DNA from: Bradyrhizobium manausense
GTDB taxonomy: Bacteria; Pseudomonadota; Alphaproteobacteria; Rhizobiales; Xanthobacteraceae
Direction of reading: 5' to 3'
DNA: 64,000 nucleotides
Assembly: GCF_018129685.1 (NCBI RefSeq)
Contig: NZ_JAFCLG010000001.1
Coordinates: 1 to 64,000 of the forward strand
Position numbers and translations under genes: made by a program. Positions 17,428 through 27,309 of the stretch are shown piece after piece; the first letter of the stretch is position 1, and the number at the start of each line of letters is the position of its first letter. The notes beneath the pieces are model-generated. The model saw only the letters and a program-made list of their open reading frames with translations, had not been told where the DNA came from and searched no databases.

Positions 17428-19686
17428 ATGGGAAAACGAATCGTTCCGCCGGAGGAACCGGCCGAAATTCACGAGGTGCCGCTGCGCGAAGCGCTGGAAG
17501 AGCGCTATCTCGCATACGCGCTCTCCACCATCATGCATCGCGCGCTGCCCGACGCGCGCGACGGCCTGAAGCCGGTGCACCGGCGAATCCTCTACGGCAT
17601 GCGCCTGCTCCGGCTCGACCCCGGTACAGCCTTCAAGAAGTCCGCCAAGATCGTCGGCGACGTGATGGGCTCGTTCCATCCGCACGGCGACCAGGCGATC
17701 TACGACGCCATGGTGCGCCTCGCGCAGGATTTCTCCTCCCGCTATCCGCTGGTCGACGGCCAGGGCAATTTCGGCAATATCGACGGCGACAATCCGGCCG
17801 CCTACCGCTACACCGAAGCGCGCATGACCGATGTCGCGCGGCTTCTGCTCGACGGCATTGACGAGGACGGCGTCGAGTTTCGTCCCAACTATGATGGCCA
17901 GTCCAGGGAGCCGGTGGTTCTGCCCGGCGGCTTCCCGAACCTGCTCGCCAACGGTGCGCAGGGCATCGCGGTCGGCATGGCGACCTCGATCCCGCCGCAC
18001 AACGCCGCCGAGCTTTGCGAGGCCGCGCTGCATCTGATCGAGAAGCCCGACGCCAAGTCCAAGGCGCTGATGAAGTGGGTGAAGGGACCGGATTTCCCGA
18101 CCGGCGGCATCTGCGTCGATTCCAAGCAGGCCATCGCTGAAGCCTACACCACGGGCCGCGGCTCCTTCCGCGTTCGCGCCCGTTGGGAGCAGGAAGAGGG
18201 CAACCGCGGCACCTGGGTCGTCGTCGTCACCGAGATCCCCTTCCTGGTGCAGAAGTCGCGCCTGATCGAGAAGATCGCCGAGCTGCTCGACCAGAAGAAG
18301 CTGCCGCTGGTCGGTGATATCAGGGACGAGTCGGCCGAAGACGTCCGCATCGTGATCGAGCCGAAGTCGAAGAACGTCGATCCGGCGCTCATGATGGAAT
18401 CGCTGTTCCGGCTGACCGAGCTCGAAAACAAGATTCCGCTGAACCTCAACGTGCTGATCAAGGGCCGCATTCCCAAGGTGGTCGGGCTCGCGGAGTGCCT
18501 GCGCGAATGGCTCGACCATCTGCGCGACGTGCTGCTGCGCCGCTCGAACTTCCGCAAGGGCGAGATCGAGCATCGCCTCGAGGTTCTTGGCGGTCAACTG
18601 ATCGCCTACCTGAACCTCGACAAGGTGATCAAGATCATCCGCACCGAGGACGAGCCGAAGCCGGCCTTGATCAAGGCGTTCAAGCTCACCGAAATCCAGG
18701 CGGAAGCCATTCTCAACATGCGTCTGCGCAATCTGCGCCGGCTTGAGGAAATGGAGATCCGCAACGAAGACGCGACCCTTCGCAAGGAGCTGAAGGGGAT
18801 CGAAGGCCTGCTCGCTTCCGAAGCCGAGCAATGGAAGAAGGTCGGCGAGCAGGTCGGCAAGGTCCGCGACATGTTCGGACCGAAGACGCCGCTCGGCAAG
18901 CGCCGCACCACCTTTGCCGATGCGCCCGAGCACGATCTTGCCGCGATGGAGGAAGCCCTCGTCGAGCGCGAGCCGGTGACGGTCGTCGTCTCCGACAAGG
19001 GCTGGATCCGCACCATGAAGGGCCATGTCGAGGACCTCTCGGGTCTGGCCTTCAAGCAGGACGACAAGCTCGGCTTCGCGTTCTTCGCGGAAACCACGTC
19101 GAAACTGCTGATGTTCGCCACCAACGGAAAGTTCTTCTCCATCGACGTGGCGAAGCTTCCGGGCGGCCGCGGCCACGGCGAGCCGATCCGCCAGTTCATC
19201 GATCTCGAACCGGAGGCCGCGCCGGTGACGCTGTTCGTCAACAAGGGCGGTCGCAAATTCCTGGTCGCCAGCCATGAGGGCCAGGGTTTTGTCGTCAACG
19301 AAGACGATTGCGTCGGCACCACCAAGAAGGGCAAGCAGGTTCTCAACGTCGACATGCCGAACGAGGCGCGCGCGGTCACCGAGGTGATCGGCGACACCGT
19401 CGCGGTCATCGGCGAGAACCGCAAGATGCTGATCTTCCCGCTCGATCAGGTGCCGGAGATGGCCCGCGGCCGCGGCGTTCGCTTGCAGAAGTACAAGGAC
19501 GGCGGTCTCTCCGACGTCGCCGTGTTCGACGCCAAGGCGGGCCTGACCTGGAAGGACTCCGCGGGCCGCGAATTCTCCGCGATCATGAAGGAGCTGGCGG
19601 AGTGGCAGGGCAACCGCGCCGACGCCGGCCGGCTGCCGCCGAAGGGTTTCCCGAAGTCGAACAAGTTCGGCAAAGTGATCGGGTAG
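17428..19686 (+). CDS. parC: DNA topoisomerase IV subunit A
   Basis: ParC with ParE decatenates daughter chromosomes and relaxes supercoils. The 752-residue length and a C-terminal domain without a clear GyrA box favour ParC over GyrA. The winged-helix region [15 protein letters not shown] and the catalytic tyrosine in [10 protein letters not shown] (Y128) are visible. At the position of the quinolone-sensitive serine of E. coli ParC/GyrA this protein has Gln (Q89). parE is not in the window. A palindromic repeat follows the stop. Confidence 0.95.
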   Translation: MGKRIVPPEEPAEIHEVPLREALEERYLAYALSTIMHRALPDARDGLKPVHRRILYGMRLLRLDPGTAFKKSAKIVGDVMGSFHPHGDQAIYDAMVRLAQDFSSRYPLVDGQGNFGNIDGDNPAAYRYTEARMTDVARLLLDGIDEDGVEFRPNYDGQSREPVVLPGGFPNLLANGAQGIAVGMATSIPPHNAAELCEAALHLIEKPDAKSKALMKWVKGPDFPTGGICVDSKQAIAEAYTTGRGSFRVRARWEQEEGNRGTWVVVVTEIPFLVQKSRLIEKIAELLDQKKLPLVGDIRDESAEDVRIVIEPKSKNVDPALMMESLFRLTELENKIPLNLNVLIKGRIPKVVGLAECLREWLDHLRDVLLRRSNFRKGEIEHRLEVLGGQLIAYLNLDKVIKIIRTEDEPKPALIKAFKLTEIQAEAILNMRLRNLRRLEEMEIRNEDATLRKELKGIEGLLASEAEQWKKVGEQVGKVRDMFGPKTPLGKRRTTFADAPEHDLAAMEEALVEREPVTVVVSDKGWIRTMKGHVEDLSGLAFKQDDKLGFAFFAETTSKLLMFATNGKFFSIDVAKLPGGRGHGEPIRQFIDLEPEAAPVTLFVNKGGRKFLVASHEGQGFVVNEDDCVGTTKKGKQVLNVDMPNEARAVTEVIGDTVAVIGENRKMLIFPLDQVPEMARGRGVRLQKYKDGGLSDVAVFDAKAGLTWKDSAGREFSAIMKELAEWQGNRADAGRLPPKGFPKSNKFGKVIG

Positions 19687-19693
19687 AGCTCTG

Positions 19694-19822
19694 TCCCGGA
19701 CGCGCTGCGACGCATGAGCGTTGCTGCGCAGAGCCGGGACCCATGCTGCACCGGTACTCTTGGAAACATGGGCCCCGGCTCTACAGCGCACCGCTGAAAG
19801 AGCGCTGTGCTGCGTCCGGGGT
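19694..19822. repeat. Palindromic intergenic repeat, family A copy 1
   Basis: The outer arms CCCGGACGC (19695) and GCGTCCGGG (19812) are exact inverses; an inner pair, CAGAGCCGGGACCCATG and CATGGGCCCCGGCTCT, forms a second hairpin. A related element is at 34981-35143. This is the style of long intergenic palindromes common in Bradyrhizobium. Confidence 0.8.
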
Positions 19823-19909
19823 ACGGGAGAGATTGGAGCGCAATGACGAGAGGAGAGAGCACGGCTCTCTTTCTCACTCCGCTTCAGAACACGATCGGCC
19901 CGTCATCCG

Positions 19910-20302
19910 TCACATAAATTGTCTCGTGCTTTGGAGGAACCGTTCTTTCTCGCCCGGTGCGTAACCCTGGGAAGCGCCATAGTAGGGTTCATTGAATTGA
20001 TTGTACGGCGCGGCCCGGTGGTGGATCGGCGGCCTAGCTGGCGTGTATGTTTGGCGCGAATGACGCCGATTGTTCCCCTTGGCCGTCGCACCAGCGTAAT
20101 ACGGATTGAGGACGCATGTCTGACCGTTGGCCGACGCCCGGCATTCGTCCATCGTCCTGTAACTACATCGGTAATATGGGCTGGTTCCGGATGAGACGAC
20201 ATTCAAGCAAACGGGAAAGGCCGGATCGTATCTTTGAGCCCGGGCGTGGCCCGCCGTTAAGGCGAGACTCACGGTCAAGATCGTCAAAGTCCAATTGCGC
20301 AT
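19910..20302 (-). CDS. DUF3551-type small secreted protein
   Basis: A 130-residue protein with a signal peptide (MRNWTLTILTVSLALTAGHARA) and a cysteine-containing domain CLNVV...YYRCSYRTMDECRAS...CVLNPYYAG, which matches the DUF3551 family abundant in Bradyrhizobium. The function is unknown. A His/Pro/Tyr-rich tail follows. The ATG at 20302 has an AGGAAG ribosome binding site; the frame extends 38 codons upstream without signal-like features, so the shorter start is preferred. Confidence 0.8.
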   Translation of the reverse strand: MRNWTLTILTVSLALTAGHARAQRYDPAFPVCLNVVSSGTSPYYRCSYRTMDECRASANGQTCVLNPYYAGATAKGNNRRHSRQTYTPARPPIHHRAAPYNQFNEPYYGASQGYAPGEKERFLQSTRQFM

Positions 20303-20730
20303 TGGAGCTTCCTCCAGTCGGTCCGACATACCGGTCGCACTCCGATCGTAGGTGGTATTGACCCACGTCAATGCTTCCGGAATTCCGCGCAGGCCGCCGA
20401 GCGTCGTCGTCAGCATCGGCTACGACAGCGAGTGTTAAGGCAAGACCAGCGGCGCTCCATGACACGTTTCAAACAGCGCGCGAGCGTTCGCGCTCTCGCG
20501 GCGTCTTTCGCCCGAGTTTTGTCTTTCGCTGGCGCTTCTGCAGAGACGAGGGCGCAGGGAAGGCCGAGCGCCGCGGCAGTGCGCCTGTTTCGCCCGACGG
20601 GCAATCGGGTTTGACCCAGCTCGGACGATGGCTGTAGCCTGCCGGTGGTGAACGTGCTCCGATGAATTGGACCGAATTTCCGGTGCAGGCTCGTGCAGCC
20701 TGCAACCACACCGAATTATGGGGAAGCGTT
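20303..20730. other. Intergenic, no gene supported
   Basis: Several short frames overlap here but none has a convincing start site or recognisable domain. A short frame at 20460-20614 has a weak signal-like N-terminus and was not accepted. A small inverted repeat (GAGCG-TTCG-CGCTC) lies at about 20482-20495. Confidence 0.5.
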
Positions 20731-21159
20731 ATGCAAAGGCTGTTGGCTACTTTACTGATTGTCATTGGTTTGTCGTCGCCGCAACTCGCGAAGGCCGGAC
20801 CGAACGAAGACGCTGCAGGGGCGAGAGCGCAGTGGGAGCAGGTCTACAATTCGGGCGATGCCGACAAGTTCGTCGCTCTCTATACCAAGGATGCGACGCT
20901 TTTTGGATCGACTGCCCAGCTTTTCTCCGGCTCGGACGGCGTGCGTGCCTACTTCAGCAAGCTGCCGCCAGGCATCCAGGTAAAGATGGGCGACCAACAA
21001 GCTGTCGCGGTGGGATCTAACGTCCTCCTCAGCTCCGGCTTTGCGACTTTCACGCTCAAGGACGGCACCACGATCCCGTATCGTTTGACGCTCGCATTGG
21101 TGAAAGTCGATGGCCAATGGCTGATCGCTCAGCACCACGGCTCGCCGATGCCGAAGTGA
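20731..21159 (+). CDS. Exported SnoaL/NTF2-like (DUF4440-type) protein
   Basis: The 142-residue protein has a signal peptide (MQRLLATLLIVIGLSSPQLAKA) and a cystatin-like alpha+beta domain of the NTF2 superfamily, visible in WEQVYNSGDADKFVALYTKDATLFG and VKVDGQWLIAQHHGS. Members are often annotated as SgcJ/EcaC family proteins. Biochemical role cannot be told from sequence. The ATG at 20731 follows GGGGAAG; an upstream frame start at 20662 lacks a ribosome site. Confidence 0.82.
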   Translation: MQRLLATLLIVIGLSSPQLAKAGPNEDAAGARAQWEQVYNSGDADKFVALYTKDATLFGSTAQLFSGSDGVRAYFSKLPPGIQVKMGDQQAVAVGSNVLLSSGFATFTLKDGTTIPYRLTLALVKVDGQWLIAQHHGSPMPK

Positions 21160-21242
21160 ACTAGCGATCGAGGCCAGTCAGTTGGTCCAGAGCTGAAGGG
21201 CTGCCTATCGGGGCGAAACGAACTCGTTGTAGCGAGGCTCAC

Positions 21243-22574
21243 ATGGATAGCACATCCTCGTCACGCGGTAGCCCGCGCTGTTTCGAAGGTCTGACGCGAG
21301 CCGGCCAACAAATCAAGGCGGCGGCAAGGTGGGTGGTTCTCGTCGCCGCGCTCGTTGCTGCAAGTTTGAACGCCACGTTTGGAGATACGCCGGCCGCGCG
21401 AAGCTTTTCGCAACCGGGCCTTCAGCAGATCGGTGATTATCTACGACATGAGGTCGCGATCGGTAAGATTCCCGGTGCGATCCTGTTGATCCAGCAGCAC
21501 GGAAAGCCAGCCTATTATGAAAGATTCGGCCTGCGCGACGTCGCAACCAAAGTGCCGATGACGGATGACACCATCTTTCGGTTCTATTCGATGTCGAAGC
21601 CGATCACATCGGTTGCCGCGCTGATGCTGGTGGACGAGGGGAAGATGTCGCTCGATGACCCCCTCTCCAAATACATTCCGGCCTTTGCCGACGTAAAGGT
21701 CGGCGTGGAAAAGCCCGACGCGACTGGAAAGCCAGTGTTTACGCTGGAACCGCTCAAGCACCCGATCACCATACGCGATCTGATGCGACAGACTTCCGGT
21801 ATTACCTACGGGTTTTACGGCGACGGCCCCGTGCAAAAACTCTATCGGCAGGCCGACCTTTACAGCGGCGATTTTGACAATGCCGAGTTCGCTGCGCGCC
21901 TGGCGAACCTGCCACTCGCCGAGCAGCCGGGCACGACGTGGACCTATAGCCATTCCGTCGATGTGCTCGGGAGGGTGATCGAGGTGGTTTCGGGACAATC
22001 GCTGTTTCAGTTCGAGAAGGAACGCCTGCTGGATCCCCTTGGCATGAGCCATACCGCGTTCTTCGTCGCGGACGAGACGAAGCGCCCGCTGGTTGCCCAG
22101 TTCCTGCCGGATGATCTGATAGACCCGCCCATCGCCGGAATCAGGGACCCGATGGTGCATCGGCGCTGGGAATCCGGTGGCGCCGGGATGGTAGGGACGA
22201 TCGGCGACTACGCGCGGTTTTTGCAGATGCTCCTGAATGGCGGCACGCTTGACGGACGTCGCTATCTGAAGCCGGAGACAATGGCCCTGATGACGTCGGA
22301 CCAAATCGGCCCCGGGAGCGGAATCGCACCCTCCGATATCTATTTTCTGGCAGTCCACGCCGGATTTGGATTGGGTGTTGCCGTGCTCACATCGCCGCAG
22401 CCGAAGAGGCCGTGGCCGCCGGGCGTCTATGGATGGGATGGCGTGGCCGGCACCTTTTTCTTTGTTGACCCTAGCGACGATCTGTTCGCGCTCTGCATGA
22501 TGCAGTCACCATTGCAGCGCGGGCGGATCGAGACGGAGTTGGCGCCGCTGATTTTCGACGCGATGGTGAGGTAG
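21243..22574 (+). CDS. Serine hydrolase, class C beta-lactamase fold
   Basis: A 443-residue member of the beta-lactamase/EstB/DD-peptidase superfamily (PF00144). An N-terminal hydrophobic segment (about 29-45) suggests export or membrane anchoring. The catalytic SxxK motif is SMSK (S116, K119) and the second motif is YSH (Y235), where class C enzymes have Y-x-N, which is typical of the esterase branch. The third motif region is near GWDGVAGT. Likely an esterase or peptidase; nothing specific indicates antibiotic resistance. Confidence 0.87.
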   Translation: MDSTSSSRGSPRCFEGLTRAGQQIKAAARWVVLVAALVAASLNATFGDTPAARSFSQPGLQQIGDYLRHEVAIGKIPGAILLIQQHGKPAYYERFGLRDVATKVPMTDDTIFRFYSMSKPITSVAALMLVDEGKMSLDDPLSKYIPAFADVKVGVEKPDATGKPVFTLEPLKHPITIRDLMRQTSGITYGFYGDGPVQKLYRQADLYSGDFDNAEFAARLANLPLAEQPGTTWTYSHSVDVLGRVIEVVSGQSLFQFEKERLLDPLGMSHTAFFVADETKRPLVAQFLPDDLIDPPIAGIRDPMVHRRWESGGAGMVGTIGDYARFLQMLLNGGTLDGRRYLKPETMALMTSDQIGPGSGIAPSDIYFLAVHAGFGLGVAVLTSPQPKRPWPPGVYGWDGVAGTFFFVDPSDDLFALCMMQSPLQRGRIETELAPLIFDAMVR

Positions 22575-22652
22575 CATGCGCAATGTCCGCTTCTGCCGCT
22601 GTTGAGAGTCGAGCGGACCCGTTCGCGGCCAATCGCTTGATGAGAGCGCGCC

Positions 22653-24038
22653 TCAGATCACCCCCGCCATCCGCAGCGCCAGGCCGGCGGCGCAGCTGCC
22701 CCCAAGCACGGTCAGCATGCCGAGCTTGAAGCGGAAGATCGCGGTTGCCGCTGCGATCGACAGCACGAGCGCGGGAATGTCGACGCTGTTCAGGACAGGC
22801 ATATCGAAATCCAGCGGGACCGCGTGCACCGGCACGGTCTCGCGGAACAGGGTGTGCAGGGCGAACCAGATCGAGAGGTTGAGGATCACGCCGACGACGG
22901 CGGCGGTGATTGCGCCGAGCGCGCCGGCAAGGCCCTTGTTGCCGCGCAGCCGCTCGATATAGGGGGCGCCGACGAAGATCCAGAGGAAGCAGGGCGTGAA
23001 CGTGACCCAGGTCGCGAGCAATCCGCCGAGCGTTGCCGCCAGCATCGGCGACAGACCGCTCGCATCACGATACGCCGCCATGAAGCCCACGAACTGAAGC
23101 ACCATGATCAGCGGGCCCGGCGTGGTCTCGGCCATGCCGAGGCCGTCGAGCATCTCGTGCGGCTTCAGCCAGTGATAATGCTCGACCGCCTGCTGGGCGA
23201 CGTAGGCCAGCACCGCATAGGCGCCGCCGAAGGTGACCAGCGCCATCTTGCTGAAGAACAGCGCGATCTGGCTGAACACGCTCGCCTGTCCGAGGATCAA
23301 CAGCAGCGCGGCCACCGGGATCAGCCAGAGCGCAAGCCACAGCGCGGCGGTGCGGATTGCGCGCGGCGTGTTGGGACGAACGTGCTCGGGGACAGCTTCG
23401 CCGAGCATACTGTCGATCGCGGCGCTGCCACCGCCGTGGCCGTGAGCGGCCGGCGCAAATTCCGGGCGGCCTTGCTTCGCGCCGATATATCCGATCGCGC
23501 CGGCAGCAATGATGATAACAGGGAAGGGGACCGCGAAGAAGAAGATCGCGACGAAGGCGATGGCCGCGAGCGCGATCATGATGCGGTTCTTCAGCGCGCG
23601 CTTGCCGACGCGGACCACGGCCTCGATGACGATGGCGAGCACGGCGGCCTTCAGGCCGAAGAACAGCGCCTCGACGAAGCTGACATTGCCGAACGCTGCG
23701 TAAACGTAGCTCAGGCCCATGATGGCGATGATGCCGGGCAGGATGAACAGCCCGCCCGCCATCAGCCCGCCGGCGGTGCGATGCATCAGCCAGCCGACAT
23801 AGGTTGCGAGCTGTTGTGCCTCCGGACCCGGCAGCAGCATGCAGTAGTTCAACGCATGCAGGAAGCGGCCCTCGGAGATCCAGTTCTTCTCCTCGACCAG
23901 GATGCGGTGCATCACCGCGATCTGGCCCGCAGGCCCGCCGAAGCTGAGGCAGGCGACACGGAGCCAGACATGGAAAGCTTCGCGGAAGCTGATGCCATGA
24001 CCGGCATCAGCTCCCGCTTGATTGGCGCGGATGTCCAT
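22653..24038 (-). CDS. chrA: Chromate efflux transporter ChrA
   Basis: A 461-residue inner-membrane transporter of the CHR family, which expels chromate by proton-driven antiport. Two homologous CHR halves are visible: the N-terminal half with SFGGPAGQIAVMHR and LLPGPEAQQLATYVGW, and the C-terminal half with FGGAYAVLAYVAQQ and AETTPGPL. A His/Gly-rich cytoplasmic segment (HGHGGGSAA) joins them. The start ATG overlaps the stop of the ChrB-like gene by one base (TAATG), so the two are co-translated. Confidence 0.94.
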   Translation of the reverse strand: MDIRANQAGADAGHGISFREAFHVWLRVACLSFGGPAGQIAVMHRILVEEKNWISEGRFLHALNYCMLLPGPEAQQLATYVGWLMHRTAGGLMAGGLFILPGIIAIMGLSYVYAAFGNVSFVEALFFGLKAAVLAIVIEAVVRVGKRALKNRIMIALAAIAFVAIFFFAVPFPVIIIAAGAIGYIGAKQGRPEFAPAAHGHGGGSAAIDSMLGEAVPEHVRPNTPRAIRTAALWLALWLIPVAALLLILGQASVFSQIALFFSKMALVTFGGAYAVLAYVAQQAVEHYHWLKPHEMLDGLGMAETTPGPLIMVLQFVGFMAAYRDASGLSPMLAATLGGLLATWVTFTPCFLWIFVGAPYIERLRGNKGLAGALGAITAAVVGVILNLSIWFALHTLFRETVPVHAVPLDFDMPVLNSVDIPALVLSIAAATAIFRFKLGMLTVLGGSCAAGLALRMAGVI

Positions 24039-24856
24039 TACGCCTTCACCTTGTTGGTCGGCCAGTTGTGGGTCTCGCCCGTTGCGTCGCGACACCAGCG
24101 GTAGAAGGCGTCGTAGAGCAGCATGCCGGCCTCGAGCTGTGCGAGGTCGTCGTCGTACATGCGGGACAATCCGAGCGAGGCGGCGAGCAGGCCGGGCGCC
24201 TCGGGCGCGAGGTCCGGCCGCGCGGTGTCTGCGCCGCGGACCAGCGTGGCCAGCCGCAGCAGCGCCGGCGTCGCAAGGCCGAACTCCTCGATCATGACGT
24301 CGAAGGTGCAGAGCTCGCCGCGGTGACTCCAGAACACGTTCTCGATGTCGAAGGGCGCGGCCTTGAAGCGCTCGCCGACGGCGACCACTTCGGATGGCGC
24401 GACAAACAAGAACACCGCGGCGGGATCGACGAAGCGTCGGATCAGCCACGGACAGGCGATGCGGTCGACCTTGGGCCGCGCCCGCGTCACCCAGACGGTG
24501 CGCCCCTTGGCATCGCGCGGCGGCAGCTTGCGGGCGTCGAGCAGCGGCAGTTTTGCTGCTTTCCAGCCCTCGAAGCCGCCTTCCAGCGTTTCGGCTTCAA
24601 CGCCGAACTGGCGGAGCCACGCCGCCGTGCCCTGTGCGAGCTTGGCGCCGCGCAGGCAAGAGACAATGGCGGAGCGGCCGGCAAATTCGCCGCCCCATTC
24701 CGCAACCGTTTCGTGGCTGAGCCTGATCGAGCCGGGAATCAGCCGCTGGTCGGTGGCAAAATCCTCCTCGGTGCGGACATCGATGAGGGCAGGGGCATTG
24801 GCCGTGCCGATCAGGCGCGCCAATTTGTCGGATGAAATGTTCGTGAAAGTCGTCAT
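24038..24856 (-). CDS. Rhodanese-ChrB fusion chromate resistance protein
   Basis: A 272-residue protein with an N-terminal rhodanese domain (residues 5-115) whose active-site loop CLRGAKLAQG contains Cys67, followed by a ChrB C-terminal domain (WVTRARPKVDRIACPWLIRRFVD onward). ChrB proteins are linked to chromate sensing or resistance. It is the first gene of the chrB-chrA pair. The ATG at 24856 is preferred over the frame start 29 codons upstream, which adds no domain. The DNA-binding N-terminal part of classical ChrB is absent, so it may be an enzyme rather than a regulator. Confidence 0.88.
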   Translation of the reverse strand: MTTFTNISSDKLARLIGTANAPALIDVRTEEDFATDQRLIPGSIRLSHETVAEWGGEFAGRSAIVSCLRGAKLAQGTAAWLRQFGVEAETLEGGFEGWKAAKLPLLDARKLPPRDAKGRTVWVTRARPKVDRIACPWLIRRFVDPAAVFLFVAPSEVVAVGERFKAAPFDIENVFWSHRGELCTFDVMIEEFGLATPALLRLATLVRGADTARPDLAPEAPGLLAASLGLSRMYDDDLAQLEAGMLLYDAFYRWCRDATGETHNWPTNKVKA

Positions 24857-25096
24857 GTTGATGCGTCCTCGTAGGAACGAACGGGACGCGATACTTGGGC
24901 ATGTCGCCTCGTGGGGAGATCGCTCAAATCCCCATGGCGCCAATTACAGCGAAACCGCGCCGCGCTGTCAATCATCGGTGTTGGGCATTAGAAAGAATTG
25001 CTGCCAGAGCCTATCGGCGGCGGACGCGGAATTCTGCGGTGCAAGCGGGGTTGATCCTCGGTCGCAGCAAAAGGACGCTGCCAGGAGGGACCAAGA

Positions 25097-25921
25097 ATGA
25101 CACGCAAGATCACGCTCGCTCTGGCCATCGCTGCATTCGCGCTGCCCGCCCAGGCTGCGCTCGCGCAGAAGGTAGGTGTCGAACGACTCTACATCATGAA
25201 TTGCGGGGACGGCGTTGCCGGCGACATCGGGCGCTGGTCACCCGGGGTGAACGAGGGCAAGTCGATGGAGTTTGCCGACACCTGCTATCTCGTCAAGCAC
25301 AGCCAGGGCTGGTTCCTGTGGGACACCGGCATTTCCGACGCCGTCGCGGAGATGCCGAACGGGCTCGTGCCGGCCGATCCCAAGGCTACCACCTGGAAAC
25401 GGCCGAAGACGCTCGCATCGCAGCTCGAGCAGATCGGCGTCAAGCCGGCCGACATCAACGCGATGGGCGTCTCGCATTCGCATCCCGATCACACCGGCAA
25501 TGTCGAGATGTTCCCGCAGGCGAGACTCTACGTGCAGAAGGTCGAATATGACTGGCCGGGTGCCAACAACGAGCCGCGCTTCAAGCCCTCGCATCCGGTC
25601 GAGCTGCTCGCGGGCGACAAGGACGTGTTCGGCGACGGCAGCATCACCATCCTCTCGACGCCCGGCCACACGCCGGGACACCAATCGCTGCTGGTGCGAC
25701 TGCCGAAGACCGGCGCGGTGGTGCTGTCAGGCGATGCGGTGCACTTCAAGGACAATTGGGACAACCACCGCGTGCCAACCATGAACACCAACAAGGATCA
25801 GACCACGGCCTCGATGCAGAAGATCGCCGACACGCTCGACAAGGAGAAGGGGCAGCTCTGGATCAACCACGACAAGGCGCAACGCGACAGCCAGAAGATG
25901 TCGCCGGAGTTTTACGAGTGA
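25097..25921 (+). CDS. Exported metallo-beta-lactamase, AHL-lactonase-like
   Basis: A 274-residue protein with a signal peptide (about 1-23, ending AALAQ) and an MBL fold. The zinc motif HSHPDH (H127, H129, D131, H132), the TPGHTPGH segment (H191) and D213 in LSGDAVHF give the set of metal ligands used by quorum-quenching lactonases such as AiiA/AttM. The substrate is not proven; homologues include hydrolases annotated only as N-acyl homoserine lactonase family. It appears monocistronic, between the chr genes and a small membrane gene on the other strand. Confidence 0.86.
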   Translation: MTRKITLALAIAAFALPAQAALAQKVGVERLYIMNCGDGVAGDIGRWSPGVNEGKSMEFADTCYLVKHSQGWFLWDTGISDAVAEMPNGLVPADPKATTWKRPKTLASQLEQIGVKPADINAMGVSHSHPDHTGNVEMFPQARLYVQKVEYDWPGANNEPRFKPSHPVELLAGDKDVFGDGSITILSTPGHTPGHQSLLVRLPKTGAVVLSGDAVHFKDNWDNHRVPTMNTNKDQTTASMQKIADTLDKEKGQLWINHDKAQRDSQKMSPEFYE

Positions 25922-25928
25922 GGTTGGC

Positions 25929-26120
25929 TTAGCCTTTCGGCGCCGTGACGGGCGGCGGGCTCGCCTCCGGCGTCTTCTTCGGCTTGAGCGAGCCGGCATA
26001 GAACGAGACCAGCCACACCAGGAGGACGGCGAGGAGATAGACGCCCCAGGCCTGTGGCGGCGTCATCGCCCAGCGCAAAAGGCCTTTGAGTGTGCGGGGC
26101 GGGGGGCTGTTTTCGGTCAT
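25929..26120 (-). CDS. Small single-helix membrane protein, unknown
   Basis: A 63-residue protein with one membrane helix (AWGVYLLAVLLVWLVSFYAG), Pro-rich ends and a basic cytoplasmic flank. No family is recognised. It starts 31 bases after the MFS gene stop on the same strand, so it may be the second gene of that operon. Confidence 0.65.
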   Translation of the reverse strand: MTENSPPPRTLKGLLRWAMTPPQAWGVYLLAVLLVWLVSFYAGSLKPKKTPEASPPPVTAPKG

Positions 26121-26151
26121 GCTGCGCTTGTGCGCGAAAGCGGCGGCACGG

Positions 26152-27309
26152 TCAATCCGGCCGCTTTTCGGCGCGGATCAGGGACAGCGCAGCGAGCGCC
26201 GAGAGGCTCAGCGCAGACGAGACCATCAACACCTTGGCGCCCATCAGGTCGATCAGCAGCCCAAAGGCCAGCGGCGATATCGCCTGCGCCATCCGCGCCG
26301 GCGCGCCGATGATGCCGAGGCGATAGCCGAAATCCTTTGGGCCGAAGACCGACAGCGGCAGCGTTCCGCGGGCGATCGTCAAGATGCCGTTGCCGGAGCC
26401 GTGCAGCAGCGCAAAGGCGGTCGCGGCCGGTGCGCCGAGAACCGCGACGACGGCTGCTCCAATCGGGTGGGTCAGGCAGGCGAGCCGGGTCGACCACAGC
26501 GGGTGGAAGCGGGAAAGGACGCTGGCTTCGAGAATGCGCGCGGCCACCTGCGCCGGGCCGATCAGCGCGCCGGCTGCGATCGCCTCGATATGGCTCGCGC
26601 CCGTGGCCTCGAGGATGCGCGGGAAATGCACGGCCATGGCACCGGTGACGGTCCAGACCGCGGCAAAGACGAAGGCCAGCAGGATCATGGTGCGGTCGAG
26701 CGGGACGTGCGGCTTCTCCGCCGTCGCCGCCGCCTGCTTGGCGCCCTTGATCGCCGGCAGCACGAAGAAATTGAGGGGCAGGCCGATCAGCATGTTGGCG
26801 GCGGCCCAAGCGAAACATGTGTCGCGCCAGCCGATATGGGCGAGCCCCCAGGCGGTGAGAGGCCAGCCAACGGTCGAGGCGAAGCCCGCCATCAGCGTGA
26901 TGCCCGTGATGGGCCTGCGCGCTTCCGTGCCGTAGATGCGGCCGAGCGCGGCGAAGGCGGCGTCATAGAGCCCCATCGCCATGCCGATGCCGAGCACGAA
27001 CCAGGCGAACGCCATCACCGGAACGGATTGCGAGAATCCAAGCAGCACGAGGCCGGCGGCAATGGTGAGGTTCGAGACCGACAGCACCTGCCGGCCGCCG
27101 AAAAGATCGATCTGCCGGCCGATGCGCGGTCCCAGCAGCGCCGAGATCACCAGCGAGGCGGAGAACGCGCCAAAGATCCAGTTCGTGGAGATGCCGAGGT
27201 CGTGCGCCATGGGATCGGCGAGCAGGGCCGGCAGATAGTAGCTGGAGGCCCAGGCCAGCGTCTGCGTCGTGCCCAGCGCCAGGATGATTGGAAGCTGGCG
27301 CCGGCTCAT
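26152..27309 (-). CDS. MFS transporter
   Basis: A 385-residue major-facilitator protein with about twelve predicted membrane helices and the loop-2 motif region GPRIGRQIDLFGGRQ. The substrate is unknown. The ATG at 27309 (MSRRQLPIILALG) places the first helix close to the N-terminus as normal. Longer starts to 27480 would overlap the adjacent cyclase gene on the other strand. It is divergent from the cyclase gene. Confidence 0.85.
   Translation of the reverse strand: MSRRQLPIILALGTTQTLAWASSYYLPALLADPMAHDLGISTNWIFGAFSASLVISALLGPRIGRQIDLFGGRQVLSVSNLTIAAGLVLLGFSQSVPVMAFAWFVLGIGMAMGLYDAAFAALGRIYGTEARRPITGITLMAGFASTVGWPLTAWGLAHIGWRDTCFAWAAANMLIGLPLNFFVLPAIKGAKQAAATAEKPHVPLDRTMILLAFVFAAVWTVTGAMAVHFPRILEATGASHIEAIAAGALIGPAQVAARILEASVLSRFHPLWSTRLACLTHPIGAAVVAVLGAPAATAFALLHGSGNGILTIARGTLPLSVFGPKDFGYRLGIIGAPARMAQAISPLAFGLLIDLMGAKVLMVSSALSLSALAALSLIRAEKRPD

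Noticed and set aside
17014..19791. 925-residue minus-strand frame opposite parC
   Set aside because: Antisense shadow of parC with low-complexity charged content; no homology or plausible start site.
20432..20614. 60-residue plus-strand frame with weak signal-like start
   Set aside because: No ribosome site, no family and Arg-rich composition; it looks like chance in high-GC DNA.
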